From positions 1-58,032 of the forward strand of contig NZ_BAABRP010000020.1 in assembly GCF_039545055.1 (NCBI RefSeq): DNA of 58,032 bases, in the 5' to 3' direction. This DNA is from Deinococcus carri (GTDB lineage Bacteria > Deinococcota > Deinococci > Deinococcales > Deinococcaceae). Shown in pieces: positions 38,549 through 48,111 of this stretch. Position numbers and translations under genes: made by a program. The notes beneath the pieces are model-generated. The model made no database searches and had not been told where the DNA came from. It saw nothing but the letters and a program-made list of their open reading frames with translations. Numbering within the stretch: position 1 is the first letter of the stretch; each line of letters begins with the position of its first letter.

Positions 38549-39186
38549 GGTTGCTCCTGACGAGCGGGGGCGAGGCCCTGCCAGGTGAACCCGATGGACA
38601 GGGCGGCGGCGTCCTGCCAGGCCATGCCCTGGAGCAGGTCGTCGGTGGCGAGGGTGGCGATCCCGTGGAAGTTGGCGAAGGCCACCAGGGCGAGGTGCCG
38701 GGCGTCCCCCCCCCGCGCTTCGCCGCCGTGTTGCGCGGTGGCAATGGCGTCGGTCAGGGTTCGCAGGGTGGCGCAACTGAGTTCGTGCAGAGTGGCGCTC
38801 GCCTCCGGATGAAGCTTGGCGGCATGCATCAGGCGCAGCAGCCTGGGATGGCTGACGGCAAACTTGACGTAGGCGAGGGCAGCGGCCTTGAACCGCGTCT
38901 CGAAGGGTCCGGCTGAACTGGAAAGCCCGGACAGCGCCCGATTCAGGCGCTCGTAGCCCAGGGTGGCGAGCGCGTCCAGCAGCGCCTGTTTGTCCTTGAA
39001 GTGCCGCGCGGACGCGCCGTGACTGACGCCCAGCTCCCGCGCCAGGGCACGCAGCGACAGTCCTTCCGCTCCTTCAAGTTCGATGCTGTCCCAGGCGCGT
39101 TTGAGGAGTTCAGCCCGCAGGTTGCCGTGGTGGTAGGGACGCTCCGGCTCTGAAACGAGGTCGAGGTCGGTTGGGGGTTCGTTCAT
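38545..39186 (-). CDS. TetR-family regulator
   Basis: A 213-residue regulator. The N-terminal HTH is standard: RAELLKRAWDSIELEGAEGL then SLRALARELGVSHGASARHF; the rest is an all-helical ligand domain of the TetR_C_33 type. It controls its own operon with the dehydrogenase and probably the divergent gene set, because both promoters lie in the 61-base gap upstream and a CATTG-ACAA-CAATG palindrome covers their -35 boxes. Its own ATG is 6 bases from a TAGACT -10, so the mRNA is leaderless. Confidence 0.92.
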   Translation of the reverse strand: MNEPPTDLDLVSEPERPYHHGNLRAELLKRAWDSIELEGAEGLSLRALARELGVSHGASARHFKDKQALLDALATLGYERLNRALSGLSSSAGPFETRFKAAALAYVKFAVSHPRLLRLMHAAKLHPEASATLHELSCATLRTLTDAIATAQHGGEARGGDARHLALVAFANFHGIATLATDDLLQGMAWQDAAALSIGFTWQGLAPARQEQP

Positions 39187-39192
39187 GAAGGC

Positions 39193-39222
39193 AGTCTAGC
39201 GCAAAGTAGACATTGACAACAA
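39193..39222 (-). promoter_or_regulatory. Leaderless tetR promoter
   Basis: On the minus strand TTGTTG (39222-39217) and TAGACT (39198-39193) are spaced by 18 bp, and 6 bases separate the -10 from the ATG at 39186. There is no ribosome site, so the first transcribed base must be at or near the A of ATG. Confidence 0.65.
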
Positions 39223-39224
39223 TG
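39211..39224. promoter_or_regulatory. Palindromic TetR operator candidate
   Basis: CATTG-ACAA-CAATG is a perfect 5-bp inverted repeat. One base off axis, TAG on the left and CTA on the right extend it. It overlaps the -35 boxes of both divergent promoters, so bound regulator would silence both. Confidence 0.55.
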
Positions 39225-39241
39225 CTAGCGCCGACTACATT
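39213..39241 (+). promoter_or_regulatory. Leaderless promoter of the DJ-1/ADC/hydrolase genes
   Basis: A consensus -35 TTGACA (39213-39218), a 17-bp spacer and -10 TACATT (39236-39241) are followed by 6 bases and ATG 39248. There is no Shine-Dalgarno sequence. Confidence 0.8.
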
Positions 39242-39247
39242 CGGGGC

Positions 39248-39979
39248 ATGTCGTCCTCCTCTGCTCCCCAGCCAGACGTCCCGAAGCGGGTCCTGTTCGT
39301 CGTCACCGCCGCCGACTACTGGACCCTGAAAGACGGCACCCGGCACCCTTCCGGCTACTGGGGCGAAGAACTCGCCATGCCGCACAAGCTCTTCAGCGAA
39401 GCGGGCTGGGACATCACCCTTGCCACACCGGGCGGTCAGGCCCCCACGCTCGACCGCCTGAGCATGAACTGGACGGCGGGCACCCTGAACAAGCGCAACG
39501 AAATCGCGGATTATCTCCTGTCCATCAAACCGCAACTCGATCATCCCAGCACGCTGGACACGGTGAATCCCGACGACTATGACCTGGTGTTCTACCCCGG
39601 CGGTCACGGCCCGATGGAAGACCTCGCTTACGACGAGGTTTCCGGTGCGCTGCTCGCTCATAGGCTGGAATCAGGGAAGCCGCTGGCACTCCTGTGCCAC
39701 GCGCCTGCCGCTGCCCTGGCAGCAAAGAAGCCCGATGGCTCGTGGCCGTTCAAGGGGTACAAGATGACCGGCCTGTCCAACACCGAGGAGCGCCTGAACA
39801 CCTTCGGCTGGAAAGCCAAGTGGTACCTGGAAGACCGTCTGCGCAAGGAGGGTGCCGATTACCAGAAAGGTGCGCTGCCACTGCGCCCCTTCGTGGTGGT
39901 AGACCGGAACCTCTATACCGGACAGAATCCCGCGTCCTCCGAACAACTCGCCAAACGTCTGATCGCTGATCTCGGCTGA
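39248..39979 (+). CDS. DJ-1/PfpI-family (Hsp31-like) protein
   Basis: A 243-residue class I glutamine-amidotransferase-like protein of the DJ-1/PfpI superfamily. The nucleophile elbow is LLCHAPAA (Cys150), preceded by a conserved Glu-containing SGYWGEELAMP and a VFYPGGHGPMEDL segment, as in Hsp31/HchA-like glyoxalases and chaperones. Members detoxify methylglyoxal or act in stress protection. It is the first gene of a rightward set controlled by the divergent promoter next to the TetR gene, consistent with a reactive-carbonyl response. Confidence 0.9.
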   Translation: MSSSSAPQPDVPKRVLFVVTAADYWTLKDGTRHPSGYWGEELAMPHKLFSEAGWDITLATPGGQAPTLDRLSMNWTAGTLNKRNEIADYLLSIKPQLDHPSTLDTVNPDDYDLVFYPGGHGPMEDLAYDEVSGALLAHRLESGKPLALLCHAPAAALAAKKPDGSWPFKGYKMTGLSNTEERLNTFGWKAKWYLEDRLRKEGADYQKGALPLRPFVVVDRNLYTGQNPASSEQLAKRLIADLG

Positions 39980-40037
39980 GGCCAGCCCAGGGCAGGCTTG
40001 CGAACGCACTGAACCCTTCAACAAGGAGCAAAAGCAC

Positions 40038-40949
40038 ATGCCTCCAGCTTCTCCCCCAACCGTTGAAGTCCAGTTGGGACGGCACACGGTCGCCGTTCCC
40101 AAAGGCGGGTTGTATGACCGTTACCGGATGAACACCGACCTGGATGAAGTCGCCCGCGATCCCCGCGTCCCGGACGTGTCTTTTTTCCGGCAACTGCCCA
40201 AAACGGCCGTTGAGACCCCTATCGGCCCGACCCTCACACCAAACTTCTACTACCGTGTTTCCACGGCAAGGTTGACCATGCTCGCGCCGACGGAAGCGCT
40301 CCGGGCCAGATTACCCCGCGTTCTTAGCCCCCTGGAGGTAGTTCCCGGACTGGGACTGGCAGCGGTGATGTTCTACCGCTACGACGTGTGTGATATCGAC
40401 TTTTACACGGAGGTCGCGGTCGGGATTCCCGTCAAGCCCGCCAGACACGGCCCGCTGGGAGGCATCGACCTGGCCGCCAGTCTCAAAAATGAGCATCTGC
40501 ACGCCTATGTGCTGTCGCTCCCTGTGAATACCGAGATTGCCAGGATCAGAGGCCATGACGCTTACGGCCTGCCCAAGTGGGTCACGGACATTGACATTCA
40601 CATCGACCAGCGCCGCACCGCTGCCCAGGTCGCCAATGATGCGGGCGGTCTGGATTTGGCCCTGTCGGTGGTCACGCCGCCCCAAAAGCAGTTTGCCAAC
40701 GGTCAGCGGGTGTCGAGCCTGACCACCTACACGCACTTTCGCGGCGCGTGGCATGAAGTGATCAACCAGACCAACATTTTGAGCATGGGGAGCCAGTTTT
40801 CCCCGCGTGACGCCCATCTGCATCTGGGGCGGGGCCGCCTGTCCGATGACCTTCGTTCCTTAAAGCCACTCAGAACACTGAGCCTGGACGTGTCCACCTC
40901 TAGCCAGATTGCCCTGAACATGCCGATCCCCTTCTCCGTATCACGGTGA
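40038..40949 (+). CDS. Acetoacetate decarboxylase-like protein
   Basis: A 303-residue protein of the acetoacetate decarboxylase superfamily. The catalytic-lysine region reads GHDAYGLPKWVTDI, preceded by AVMFYRYDVCDIDFYTEV and a LVSLPVNTEIA-like strand. True decarboxylases have Glu-Lys-Lys in this area; here a single Lys sits after Pro, so the reaction could be an aldolase-dehydratase type or unknown. The ATG follows AAGGAGC. It is 58 bases after the DJ-1 gene and 120 bases before the hydrolase gene, probably co-transcribed. Confidence 0.8.
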   Translation: MPPASPPTVEVQLGRHTVAVPKGGLYDRYRMNTDLDEVARDPRVPDVSFFRQLPKTAVETPIGPTLTPNFYYRVSTARLTMLAPTEALRARLPRVLSPLEVVPGLGLAAVMFYRYDVCDIDFYTEVAVGIPVKPARHGPLGGIDLAASLKNEHLHAYVLSLPVNTEIARIRGHDAYGLPKWVTDIDIHIDQRRTAAQVANDAGGLDLALSVVTPPQKQFANGQRVSSLTTYTHFRGAWHEVINQTNILSMGSQFSPRDAHLHLGRGRLSDDLRSLKPLRTLSLDVSTSSQIALNMPIPFSVSR

Positions 40950-41069
40950 AGGACGTGAACAAAGTCTTTTCCCTTTGACTTAAAGGAGGTGCTCGCCCAC
41001 TCAAGTTTTAAACTGCGCTCCACATCACTTCTTGCATCACATTCCCTTAGTTCCCCTGGAGGATTCATC

Positions 41070-41900
41070 ATGCCCACCATCAAAACCCAGCACAACCTCG
41101 CCCCTCAAACCGACCTCTACTACGAAACCTACGGCACAGGCCGCCCGGTGGTGCTGTCCCACGGCTGGCCCCTCAGCGGGCGCATGTGGGAAGCCCAGAT
41201 TTTTGCCCTGACGGACGCGGGGTATCAGGTGATTGCCCATGACCGCCGGGGCTTCGGGCAGTCGGGCAAGACGGCTACGGGCTACGAGTACGACACCTTC
41301 GCCAGCGACCTGAACGACCTGATGACCCAGCTTGACCTGCGTGACGTGTCGCTGGTGGGCTTCAGCATGGGTGGCGGCGAAGTGGCCCGCTACGTCGGCC
41401 TGTTCGGCACCGAGCGCCTCAAGAACATCGTGCTGCTGGGGGCAGTCACCCCCTACCTGCTGAAAACGGCGGACAACCCCGACGGCGGCCTGACGCAAGC
41501 CGAGGTGGACGACATGGCGCAACAGGTGCAAGACGGGCGCATTAAATACCTCACTGACCTGACCACCAAGTTTCTCAACTGGGAGGACAACGCCGATAAG
41601 CTGGGCGAGGATTTCCTGGCTTTCTCCAAGGGCCTGGCGTATCAGGCGTCCCCAGTGGCAACGGTGGACTGTGTCCATGCCTTCAGCGAAACAGATTTCC
41701 GCGCTGACCTCGCCAAGTTCGATAAGCCCACGCTGGTCATTCACGGCGACAAAGACCAGATCGTGCCGCTGGAAGTCAGTGGTCAGCGAGTGCCGCAGTA
41801 TGTTCCCCACGCCAAATTGAAAGTGATCAAAGGTGCACCGCACGGCCTCGCGGCCACCCACGCCGAAGAAGTCAACAAGTTGCTCCTGGACTTCATTTGA
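41070..41900 (+). CDS. Alpha/beta hydrolase (non-heme haloperoxidase/arylesterase type)
   Basis: A 276-residue alpha/beta hydrolase. The nucleophile elbow is GFSMGGGE (Ser99), the oxyanion segment is LSHGWPLSGRMW, the acid Asp lies in VIHGDKDQIVP and the His in KGAPHGL. The layout matches cofactor-free haloperoxidases and arylesterases. The ATG is set by TGGAGGATTC just upstream; the earlier in-frame GTG has none. It ends the carbonyl-stress gene set and lies 170 bases before the first IS element. Confidence 0.92.
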   Translation: MPTIKTQHNLAPQTDLYYETYGTGRPVVLSHGWPLSGRMWEAQIFALTDAGYQVIAHDRRGFGQSGKTATGYEYDTFASDLNDLMTQLDLRDVSLVGFSMGGGEVARYVGLFGTERLKNIVLLGAVTPYLLKTADNPDGGLTQAEVDDMAQQVQDGRIKYLTDLTTKFLNWEDNADKLGEDFLAFSKGLAYQASPVATVDCVHAFSETDFRADLAKFDKPTLVIHGDKDQIVPLEVSGQRVPQYVPHAKLKVIKGAPHGLAATHAEEVNKLLLDFI

Positions 41901-42073
41901 GATGAAGATGAGGAGTAGAGAATAAGTCCACACCCTGAACGGCTTTCGCCCAATACCCATAATGCAAACAGTTCAGGCTGGATTGAGTCATAAACCTGCC
42001 CGAATCGGCGCAAAAATCTGGTGAAGTTCGAGGTCATTTGGCGAAGGCGAATCTGCCTTCGCTTCAACTTATA

Positions 42074-42919
<846 letters not shown>

Positions 42920-43229
42920 GATGGATTTGCTGCTCGCGGGCGGCGAACAGTGGGCTGCCCGTACAGACTGGCACTTGCCCCGTCCGACGCTTAGACTCAG
43001 GCCGGGCAGGTGAAAGGTGAGGTCGCTGATATTCACCCAGCGGTGATCACGGCAAAGCTCACGTCTACAGCGTGTTGGAGCGGGTCGCTTCGCAGGTGTA
43101 AGGCAGGGACTTTGAAGGAGTCAGTGAGTTGGTTAGCCTGTCCGCAATGCTCGCCAGGTAATGAACAGAGGTTTGTCCCTGCCAGGACGTACTTGGGCTA
43201 GAGTTGTCCGCTACCGAAAGGTGTGAGAT
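42920..43229. other. Intergenic region between IS copy 1 and the DUF5996 gene
   Basis: About 310 bases, non-coding. The last 60 bases carry the ribosome site AAAGGTGTG before ATG 43230. No clear -10/-35 pair was seen. Confidence 0.4.
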
Positions 43230-44150
43230 ATGACTACTGAGCAAGCTCCTAGTTGGCCGGAACTCAATTACCAAGAAGACCAGGAAACCATCGAGATCAT
43301 TCACCTGCTCAGTCAGATGTTGGGCAAAGTGCGTCTGGCACTTTGTCCGAGAATGAATCAGTACTGGCAGGTGGCTTTGAACGTCGGTATGTATGGCCTG
43401 ACGACTGGCCCTGTTCAGGCGCAGCGTACCCAATTCCAGATCACCCTTGATTTGATGCACAGTCGTTTGGTCATTCAAACTCAGGATGGAAGACAGCGCG
43501 ATATTGCGTTGCAGCGTCAGAGCATGGCGGATTATTTTGCACAGTTCACTCAGAGCCTGCGTGAGCTGGAACTGCATGTGCACCTCTGGCCGCAGCCCCA
43601 GGAAATTGAGAACGCCGTGAGGTTTGATCAGGACCACGTTCAGCGTAATTACGATCCTGACGTGGCCGGGCGGTACTTTCAAGTATTGGGTCTGGTTTCC
43701 AAGGTGTTGCAGCGTTACCGGGATGAATTTCAAGGTAAGTCAAGCCCAGTGCTATACTGGTGGGGAGGAGCAGATTTAACGGTCACGCGCTTCTCTGGCC
43801 GAACTGCTCCCGCACACCCGCCCAGCCCTCTCCTGGCTTATAAAGTGATTGAGGATGCCTATTCACACGAAGAATGTAGTGCTGGCTTCTGGGCAGGCGG
43901 CCCTGATCACAAAGAGGCGGCTTTTTACGCATACCACTATCCTGAACCAAAGGGGTATCCTCAGTGGCCTGTTCAACCGGCCGAGGCGAAGTACGACTCA
44001 ACGATGGGTGAATTTCTCCTGCCCTATCAGGCGGTGAGGGACTCGGATCAACCTGAAGTTTTACTGATGAGTTTCCTGCACAGCACGTATGAGGCGGCAG
44101 CCACCCTCGCGCATTGGAACCAAGCTGAATTTAAGTATGTGCCGACATAA
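43230..44150 (+). CDS. DUF5996 family protein, flanked by IS elements
   Basis: A 306-residue cytoplasmic protein of the DUF5996 family. The family pattern is complete: W-P-EL start, HLLSQMLGKVRLALCPRMNQ, MYGLTTGPV, a long middle with FQGKSSPVLYWWGGADLTVT and RFSGRTAPAHP, then SAGFWAGGPD, EAAFYAYHYPEPKGYP and GEFLLPYQAVR. The function is unknown. The stop TAA (44148-44150) lies 3 bases before the second IS, and both flanking IS copies point the same way, so the gene sits inside a composite-transposon-like arrangement. GC is a little lower than in neighbours. Confidence 0.9.
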   Translation: MTTEQAPSWPELNYQEDQETIEIIHLLSQMLGKVRLALCPRMNQYWQVALNVGMYGLTTGPVQAQRTQFQITLDLMHSRLVIQTQDGRQRDIALQRQSMADYFAQFTQSLRELELHVHLWPQPQEIENAVRFDQDHVQRNYDPDVAGRYFQVLGLVSKVLQRYRDEFQGKSSPVLYWWGGADLTVTRFSGRTAPAHPPSPLLAYKVIEDAYSHEECSAGFWAGGPDHKEAAFYAYHYPEPKGYPQWPVQPAEAKYDSTMGEFLLPYQAVRDSDQPEVLLMSFLHSTYEAAATLAHWNQAEFKYVPT

Positions 44151-44153
44151 GTA

Positions 44154-44997
44154 ACGCCGTTTAGGGCCTGGCGAGGTTGTGAGCAAGGACGGCCAGGACG
44201 ACACAGAGCCGCAAGCCGGAGAGCGTCTTGGCCTGAACGGAGCGGACCTGAGCCGCGACCAGTTGAGAGAAGACGGTTTCGATACGTTTGCGGAGTTTGG
44301 GGTGGCGGGAGACCCGCCACCCCGTGTCGTATCTGGTGTTTTTCTTGGGCGGCAAGACGAAGCCCAGGGTGGCATAGCCCTTATCCCCAATAATCTTTGG
44401 CCCCCCGAACTCCGGCCATCTCCGGTTGAGTTCGTAGCCCATCGTCACGTCGTGGAGGTGAGCGGGTCGAAGCTCGTACTGAACGACTCGTCCCGTTCCT
44501 GTGACCCAGGCGTGCAGCTTGTACCCATAGAACCCACCCTGAGTTCCATATCCCCAGCGTGCTCCCGGAAAGGTACAGCGCTTGGTGCGCTTGGGACGAC
44601 ACACGGGGAGCGGCATCGAGTCGATGATGACCTCAGCCAGGTGCTCGGCTGTCGTTGCCAGGGCTTCCAGACGAGCGAGGAGCCGAACACTGCGCATGTA
44701 GGCCTGGGTGTACGAGGGAAGACCGGCTCGGTCTTCCCTGAGCAAGCTCCACCAGCTCGAGGCGTACGGCACCTTGAACACAAAGCGACTGAGCAGCAGC
44801 GCCACCAGCCCGGCATCCGTGACCTTCTGATGGCCGCAGGTCTTTCGGGTGCTGAAGTGGCGTCGAGTCCAGCGGTAGAAGTGGCGGATGGCGGCACGAC
44901 GACCTACACTGGGGCGGGAACGATATCTAACCATATCGTTCCCTTTTTATACGCTCAGCACGCCGTTTTTGCCCCTGCCTCAGGCCCTAAACGGCGT
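44154..44997 (-). mobile_element. IS982-like insertion sequence, copy 2 (intact)
   Basis: An 844-bp element with 17-bp perfect terminal repeats (ACGCCGTTTAGGGCCTG at the left and its complement at the right). It encodes a full-length transposase on the minus strand, whose stop codon lies inside the left repeat. Its right end abuts the MITE-like repeat at 45001. No clear target duplication is seen. Confidence 0.9.
44161..44934 (-). CDS. IS982-family transposase
   Basis: An intact 257-residue DDE transposase. The catalytic Asp residues are in IIDSMPLPVCRPKR and IIGDKGYATLG, and the Glu is in LRKRIETVFSQL. A GYGTQGGFYGYKLHAWVT segment between them is typical of the IS982 group. The start ATG (44934) has a purine-rich GGGAACG upstream, and the TAA is within the left terminal repeat. 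It could still mobilise both IS copies and the DUF5996 gene between them. Confidence 0.92.
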   Translation of the reverse strand: MVRYRSRPSVGRRAAIRHFYRWTRRHFSTRKTCGHQKVTDAGLVALLLSRFVFKVPYASSWWSLLREDRAGLPSYTQAYMRSVRLLARLEALATTAEHLAEVIIDSMPLPVCRPKRTKRCTFPGARWGYGTQGGFYGYKLHAWVTGTGRVVQYELRPAHLHDVTMGYELNRRWPEFGGPKIIGDKGYATLGFVLPPKKNTRYDTGWRVSRHPKLRKRIETVFSQLVAAQVRSVQAKTLSGLRLCVVLAVLAHNLARP

Positions 44998-45000
44998 TTA

Positions 45001-45130
45001 TAGGGCGGCGCTCCGTTGCGTTGCCGCGCGTCCTGGGCGTCCACTCCACTGCGCGCCGCCCTTTTTGCGCTGCTCGCTTCGCTCGGAAAGGTCGCCAAAA
45101 GGCGGCAACCTTTCTGCGCCCCGCCCTAAG
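45001..45130 (+). repeat. MITE-like repeat, copy D
   Basis: About 130 bp, related to copies at 18757 and 37383 (TAGGGCGGCGCTCCGTTGCG at the left, GCGCCCCGCCCTAAG at the right). It carries the CGCGCCGCCCTTTTT stem arm and a shifted hairpin (GTCGCC-AAAA-GGCGGC). It starts 3 bases after IS copy 2. Confidence 0.78.
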
Positions 45131-45311
45131 GTTTCGGGCAGGCCCAGCATGTGCCCGAATATCCGGCATAGTGACGCCGACTTATGGCCGCGGTCTGCTC
45201 ACCCCCAGGCCACTCGCGCTCCCGCCTCTTTTGCCGACGTGTGCTTCCCCCATCGCAGGGCCAGTTGCGACTGCGCCTGCTGACAGGCCTCAAAGCAAGC
45301 TGTCAGTGACC

Positions 45312-48005
45312 TCACCGCCTGGAAATTGCATCATCACCATTGACGGCAAACGGCCAGGCGGCCTCCGGAGGCAGCGGGGGAGAGACGAAGGGTCCTGTGG
45401 CATAGACGCACCCTATGCCGCGCAGGAGTCCAAGCTGTTCCTGGGTTTCAATCCCGTCCGCCATAAGGTCCAGTTCCAGGTGTCGTGCCAGGGTCAGGGC
45501 ATGGTTCAGGATGTCGAGGTCTTGCGGTAGCCGGGTAACGGTCCGGGCACCCACGAAAAGGCGAGGAGTGACAGAGGGCTGGGTTGGGTTTACCCGGGAA
45601 GCCGAGAGGGAGGTGGGCAGCAGGGTCTGCCAACTGTGGTGGTAAAGCTGCCCCAGCTCCCACAGGGTGGACGTCAACTGTTCTTCAGCGTCGAGGTCGG
45701 CCCCATCTTCGAGCACCCCGTAAAGGCCCAGGGGTGAAGTGTCGGTCATGGGCGTCCAGGTGATATCCAGGCCGATGGTGAAGTCCCGGTCAGGGTCGAG
45801 GGTCCGCCATTGTCTCTGCTGCCCAATCACTTGCTGGACGGTCCATTTCCCCAGTGCCTCGTAAAGCTCACGATCTTGCAGTCCGGCCAGGAAGGTTTCC
45901 GGCCAGAGCAGGCCCTGCTGGGGATGTTGCCAGCCCAGCAGGACGCGGAAGCCGGAGACACGCCCCTGCCGCAGGTGCAGCTCCGGTTGGTAATACAACC
46001 TCAACTGTCCTGTATGCAGCGCCGAGCGCAGGGCCAATTCCGAGTTGACGCGCCTCCCGAGTTCCTCCCGGACATTTGCCCGGAAGGGTTGCACCTCGGT
46101 TTGTTGCAGCCTCGCCGCGTACAGGGCGGCCGCTGCATCCCGGAGCACGGCTTCCGGGTCCTGATAGGACAGGAGGTCGGTCACCACCCCGATATGCAGG
46201 TCAACGGTGAACTCGTGTCCATCAAGCAGAAAAGGGGCCTTCAACCGCTCCCGCAACCGGGTGGTAATAGCGTCGACAGACGCCTCAGGCCCGGGACGCT
46301 CGAGCAGGACTGCGAACTGTTCGCCCTCAAAACGGGCCACGACGTCGCTTCCCCGAACGGCCTGGACGAGGCGCGCCGCGCCTTCCAGCACCAGCCGGTG
46401 GGCCTGAACCGAACCCCGGAGGCCCTTCAGCCCCTCCATGCCGCCTATGGCGCACAGCAGTACGGCATACCGACATGTCGGGGCCGTGTGCTGACGTTGC
46501 AGGGCCTGTTCGACCAAGCCCAGAAAGTTGTGGCGGTTGGGCAAGGTGGTCAGCGGGTCGTGCTGCGTGAGATGCTGGAGCTGACCACTCAGGTGGGAAC
46601 GTTCTGTGACGTCCCGCATGAACGCGACCGCGCCCAGCGCCACCGGGGGCTGTGCTGTCTGGAGCGGGTAAGCATCGACCAGAACGTGCCGCCGCGCTCT
46701 TTCTGAAGGAGCCAGGATGATCTCGACGCCGCGCACCTCTTCTCCTGCCAGTGCCCGCAGGAGCGGCAGCTGACCCGCATCAAGCCAGGGTTCTCCCTGT
46801 GTGGTCTGGAGAGCGAAGTGCCGCGGCCACTCCTCGGGAGGAACAGCGGATACGTCCTGTCCCAGCATCTCACGCGCCGCCTGGTTAAAGAGCACCAGCT
46901 GTCCCCGCGAGTCGCACACCAGCAGCCCTTCCTGGGCATGGCGCAGCATGGTTTCCAGCACGGCCTCCTGGTGCAGGATGTCTTTGCCCGCCCTGGCCCT
47001 CTCGGAGAGCTGAAACAGCAACTGCTGGCCGGTCAGGGAGTGAACCCGCAGAAACATCGTGCGTTCCCCGGCAGGCGTTTTGACGGCCAGCTCCTCATCC
47101 GTGGGCCTTCCGCGGGCCGCCTGAACCGCAGCTACCCGCACGCGGCGGCGGGCCACGGGGTCCTGCTGCCAGAGACCCAGCGCCCAGAGGGGTTCCCCGA
47201 GCGTGCTCTGCATGTCCTGCTCCAGCAGGGCCGTGGCCGCATCGTTCACGAGCAGGACTATCCCCTGGTTGGACGTCACAATCATGGCGGGGTCCGCCCG
47301 CGCAAAAGCTTCTTGGTAGAGGTCTGGGGGCAGACCTGAAACGGGACTCCCTGCACGCCAGATCAAGCACAGGACCCAGCGGCGGGAGGTCTGCGGAACC
47401 AGCCAGGGGCGCAACTCGCCACCCAGGTGCTCGGGTGCCCGGCCAGGAACCTGAACAGTCTGCGGCGGCACAAGGCGCACGTGGCCGGCCAGGGCTTCCG
47501 GCAGTACGGCCAGCAGGGCCGTCCAGTCCGGCAACACGTCCGCCAGCTGACCGGGGGACGCCTCCGGTGAGGAGCCGAGCAGGTGGTGCCACGCGCTATT
47601 GGCGGCCACCAGCTGTTGCCGTTCGTCGAGCAGTGCGGCGGCCTCGGGGAGGTGTTCGATCAGCTGGCCCGCCGTGGGGGCGGCCTGCGCCCCGAACTGG
47701 GTCAGCAGCCAGGCCAGTGTCTCCAGCGTCCCGGCAGAAACGTCCACGCCCGGCGCTGTCCAGAGCATCCCCACGGTGCCCGCGGTGCGGTCGGCCGCCA
47801 GCAGGGGCAGGAGCTGGCCCTCTGGGGGCAGCAGGCTCTCCAGCAGGGACCAGTCCCCTGCCGTGCGGGTCGTGGCCGACACGGAGAGCTTCACCAAGCT
47901 GCTCTCGTGCGGGAAGAGCACAAAAGCATCTGGCAGAGCGGAACCCGACAGCGTGGCCTGAAGCAGGCTACAGAAGGCCGGAAGAGGAAGGGGCAGGGGG
48001 TGCAT
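45312..48005 (-). CDS. PAS-GGDEF-EAL protein with both catalytic motifs degenerate
   Basis: An 897-residue signalling protein with PAS-like sensor segments (for example LLVCDSRGQLVLFNQAAREM near residue 375), a diguanylate cyclase fold (HDPLTTLPNRHNFL) whose GGDEF reads FEGEQF, and a C-terminal phosphodiesterase fold whose EALLRW reads FRVLLGW, with DDFGTGYS missing and AEGVET changed to ADGIET. Neither active site is intact, so it probably binds c-di-GMP or a partner, or has lost function. The start is placed at ATG 48005 (MHPLPLPL); the upstream extension has no ribosome site. It follows the surface-protein operon after a hairpin and could be expressed separately. Confidence 0.85.
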   Translation of the reverse strand: MHPLPLPLPAFCSLLQATLSGSALPDAFVLFPHESSLVKLSVSATTRTAGDWSLLESLLPPEGQLLPLLAADRTAGTVGMLWTAPGVDVSAGTLETLAWLLTQFGAQAAPTAGQLIEHLPEAAALLDERQQLVAANSAWHHLLGSSPEASPGQLADVLPDWTALLAVLPEALAGHVRLVPPQTVQVPGRAPEHLGGELRPWLVPQTSRRWVLCLIWRAGSPVSGLPPDLYQEAFARADPAMIVTSNQGIVLLVNDAATALLEQDMQSTLGEPLWALGLWQQDPVARRRVRVAAVQAARGRPTDEELAVKTPAGERTMFLRVHSLTGQQLLFQLSERARAGKDILHQEAVLETMLRHAQEGLLVCDSRGQLVLFNQAAREMLGQDVSAVPPEEWPRHFALQTTQGEPWLDAGQLPLLRALAGEEVRGVEIILAPSERARRHVLVDAYPLQTAQPPVALGAVAFMRDVTERSHLSGQLQHLTQHDPLTTLPNRHNFLGLVEQALQRQHTAPTCRYAVLLCAIGGMEGLKGLRGSVQAHRLVLEGAARLVQAVRGSDVVARFEGEQFAVLLERPGPEASVDAITTRLRERLKAPFLLDGHEFTVDLHIGVVTDLLSYQDPEAVLRDAAAALYAARLQQTEVQPFRANVREELGRRVNSELALRSALHTGQLRLYYQPELHLRQGRVSGFRVLLGWQHPQQGLLWPETFLAGLQDRELYEALGKWTVQQVIGQQRQWRTLDPDRDFTIGLDITWTPMTDTSPLGLYGVLEDGADLDAEEQLTSTLWELGQLYHHSWQTLLPTSLSASRVNPTQPSVTPRLFVGARTVTRLPQDLDILNHALTLARHLELDLMADGIETQEQLGLLRGIGCVYATGPFVSPPLPPEAAWPFAVNGDDAISRR

Positions 48006-48062
48006 GTTGAATCCATCCCACTGTAGTTGCCGCAGGGAGGCCGCGTGGACGCATATGCGGCA

Positions 48063-48093
48063 GGTGCCGGGGACCATGAAAATCCCCGGCACC
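48063..48093 (-). terminator. Strong hairpin after the surface-protein operon
   Basis: GGTGCCGGGGA-N9-TCCCCGGCACC is a perfect 11-bp stem with a 9-base loop. It begins about 20 bases after the stop codon of the last surface gene and precedes the GGDEF-EAL start. There is no T-run, so it may be a processing or weak termination site. A second palindrome TAAAGGG-TC-CCCTTTA (48100-48115) lies beside it. Confidence 0.5.
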
Positions 48094-48111
48094 CGCCCTA
48101 AAGGGTCCCCT

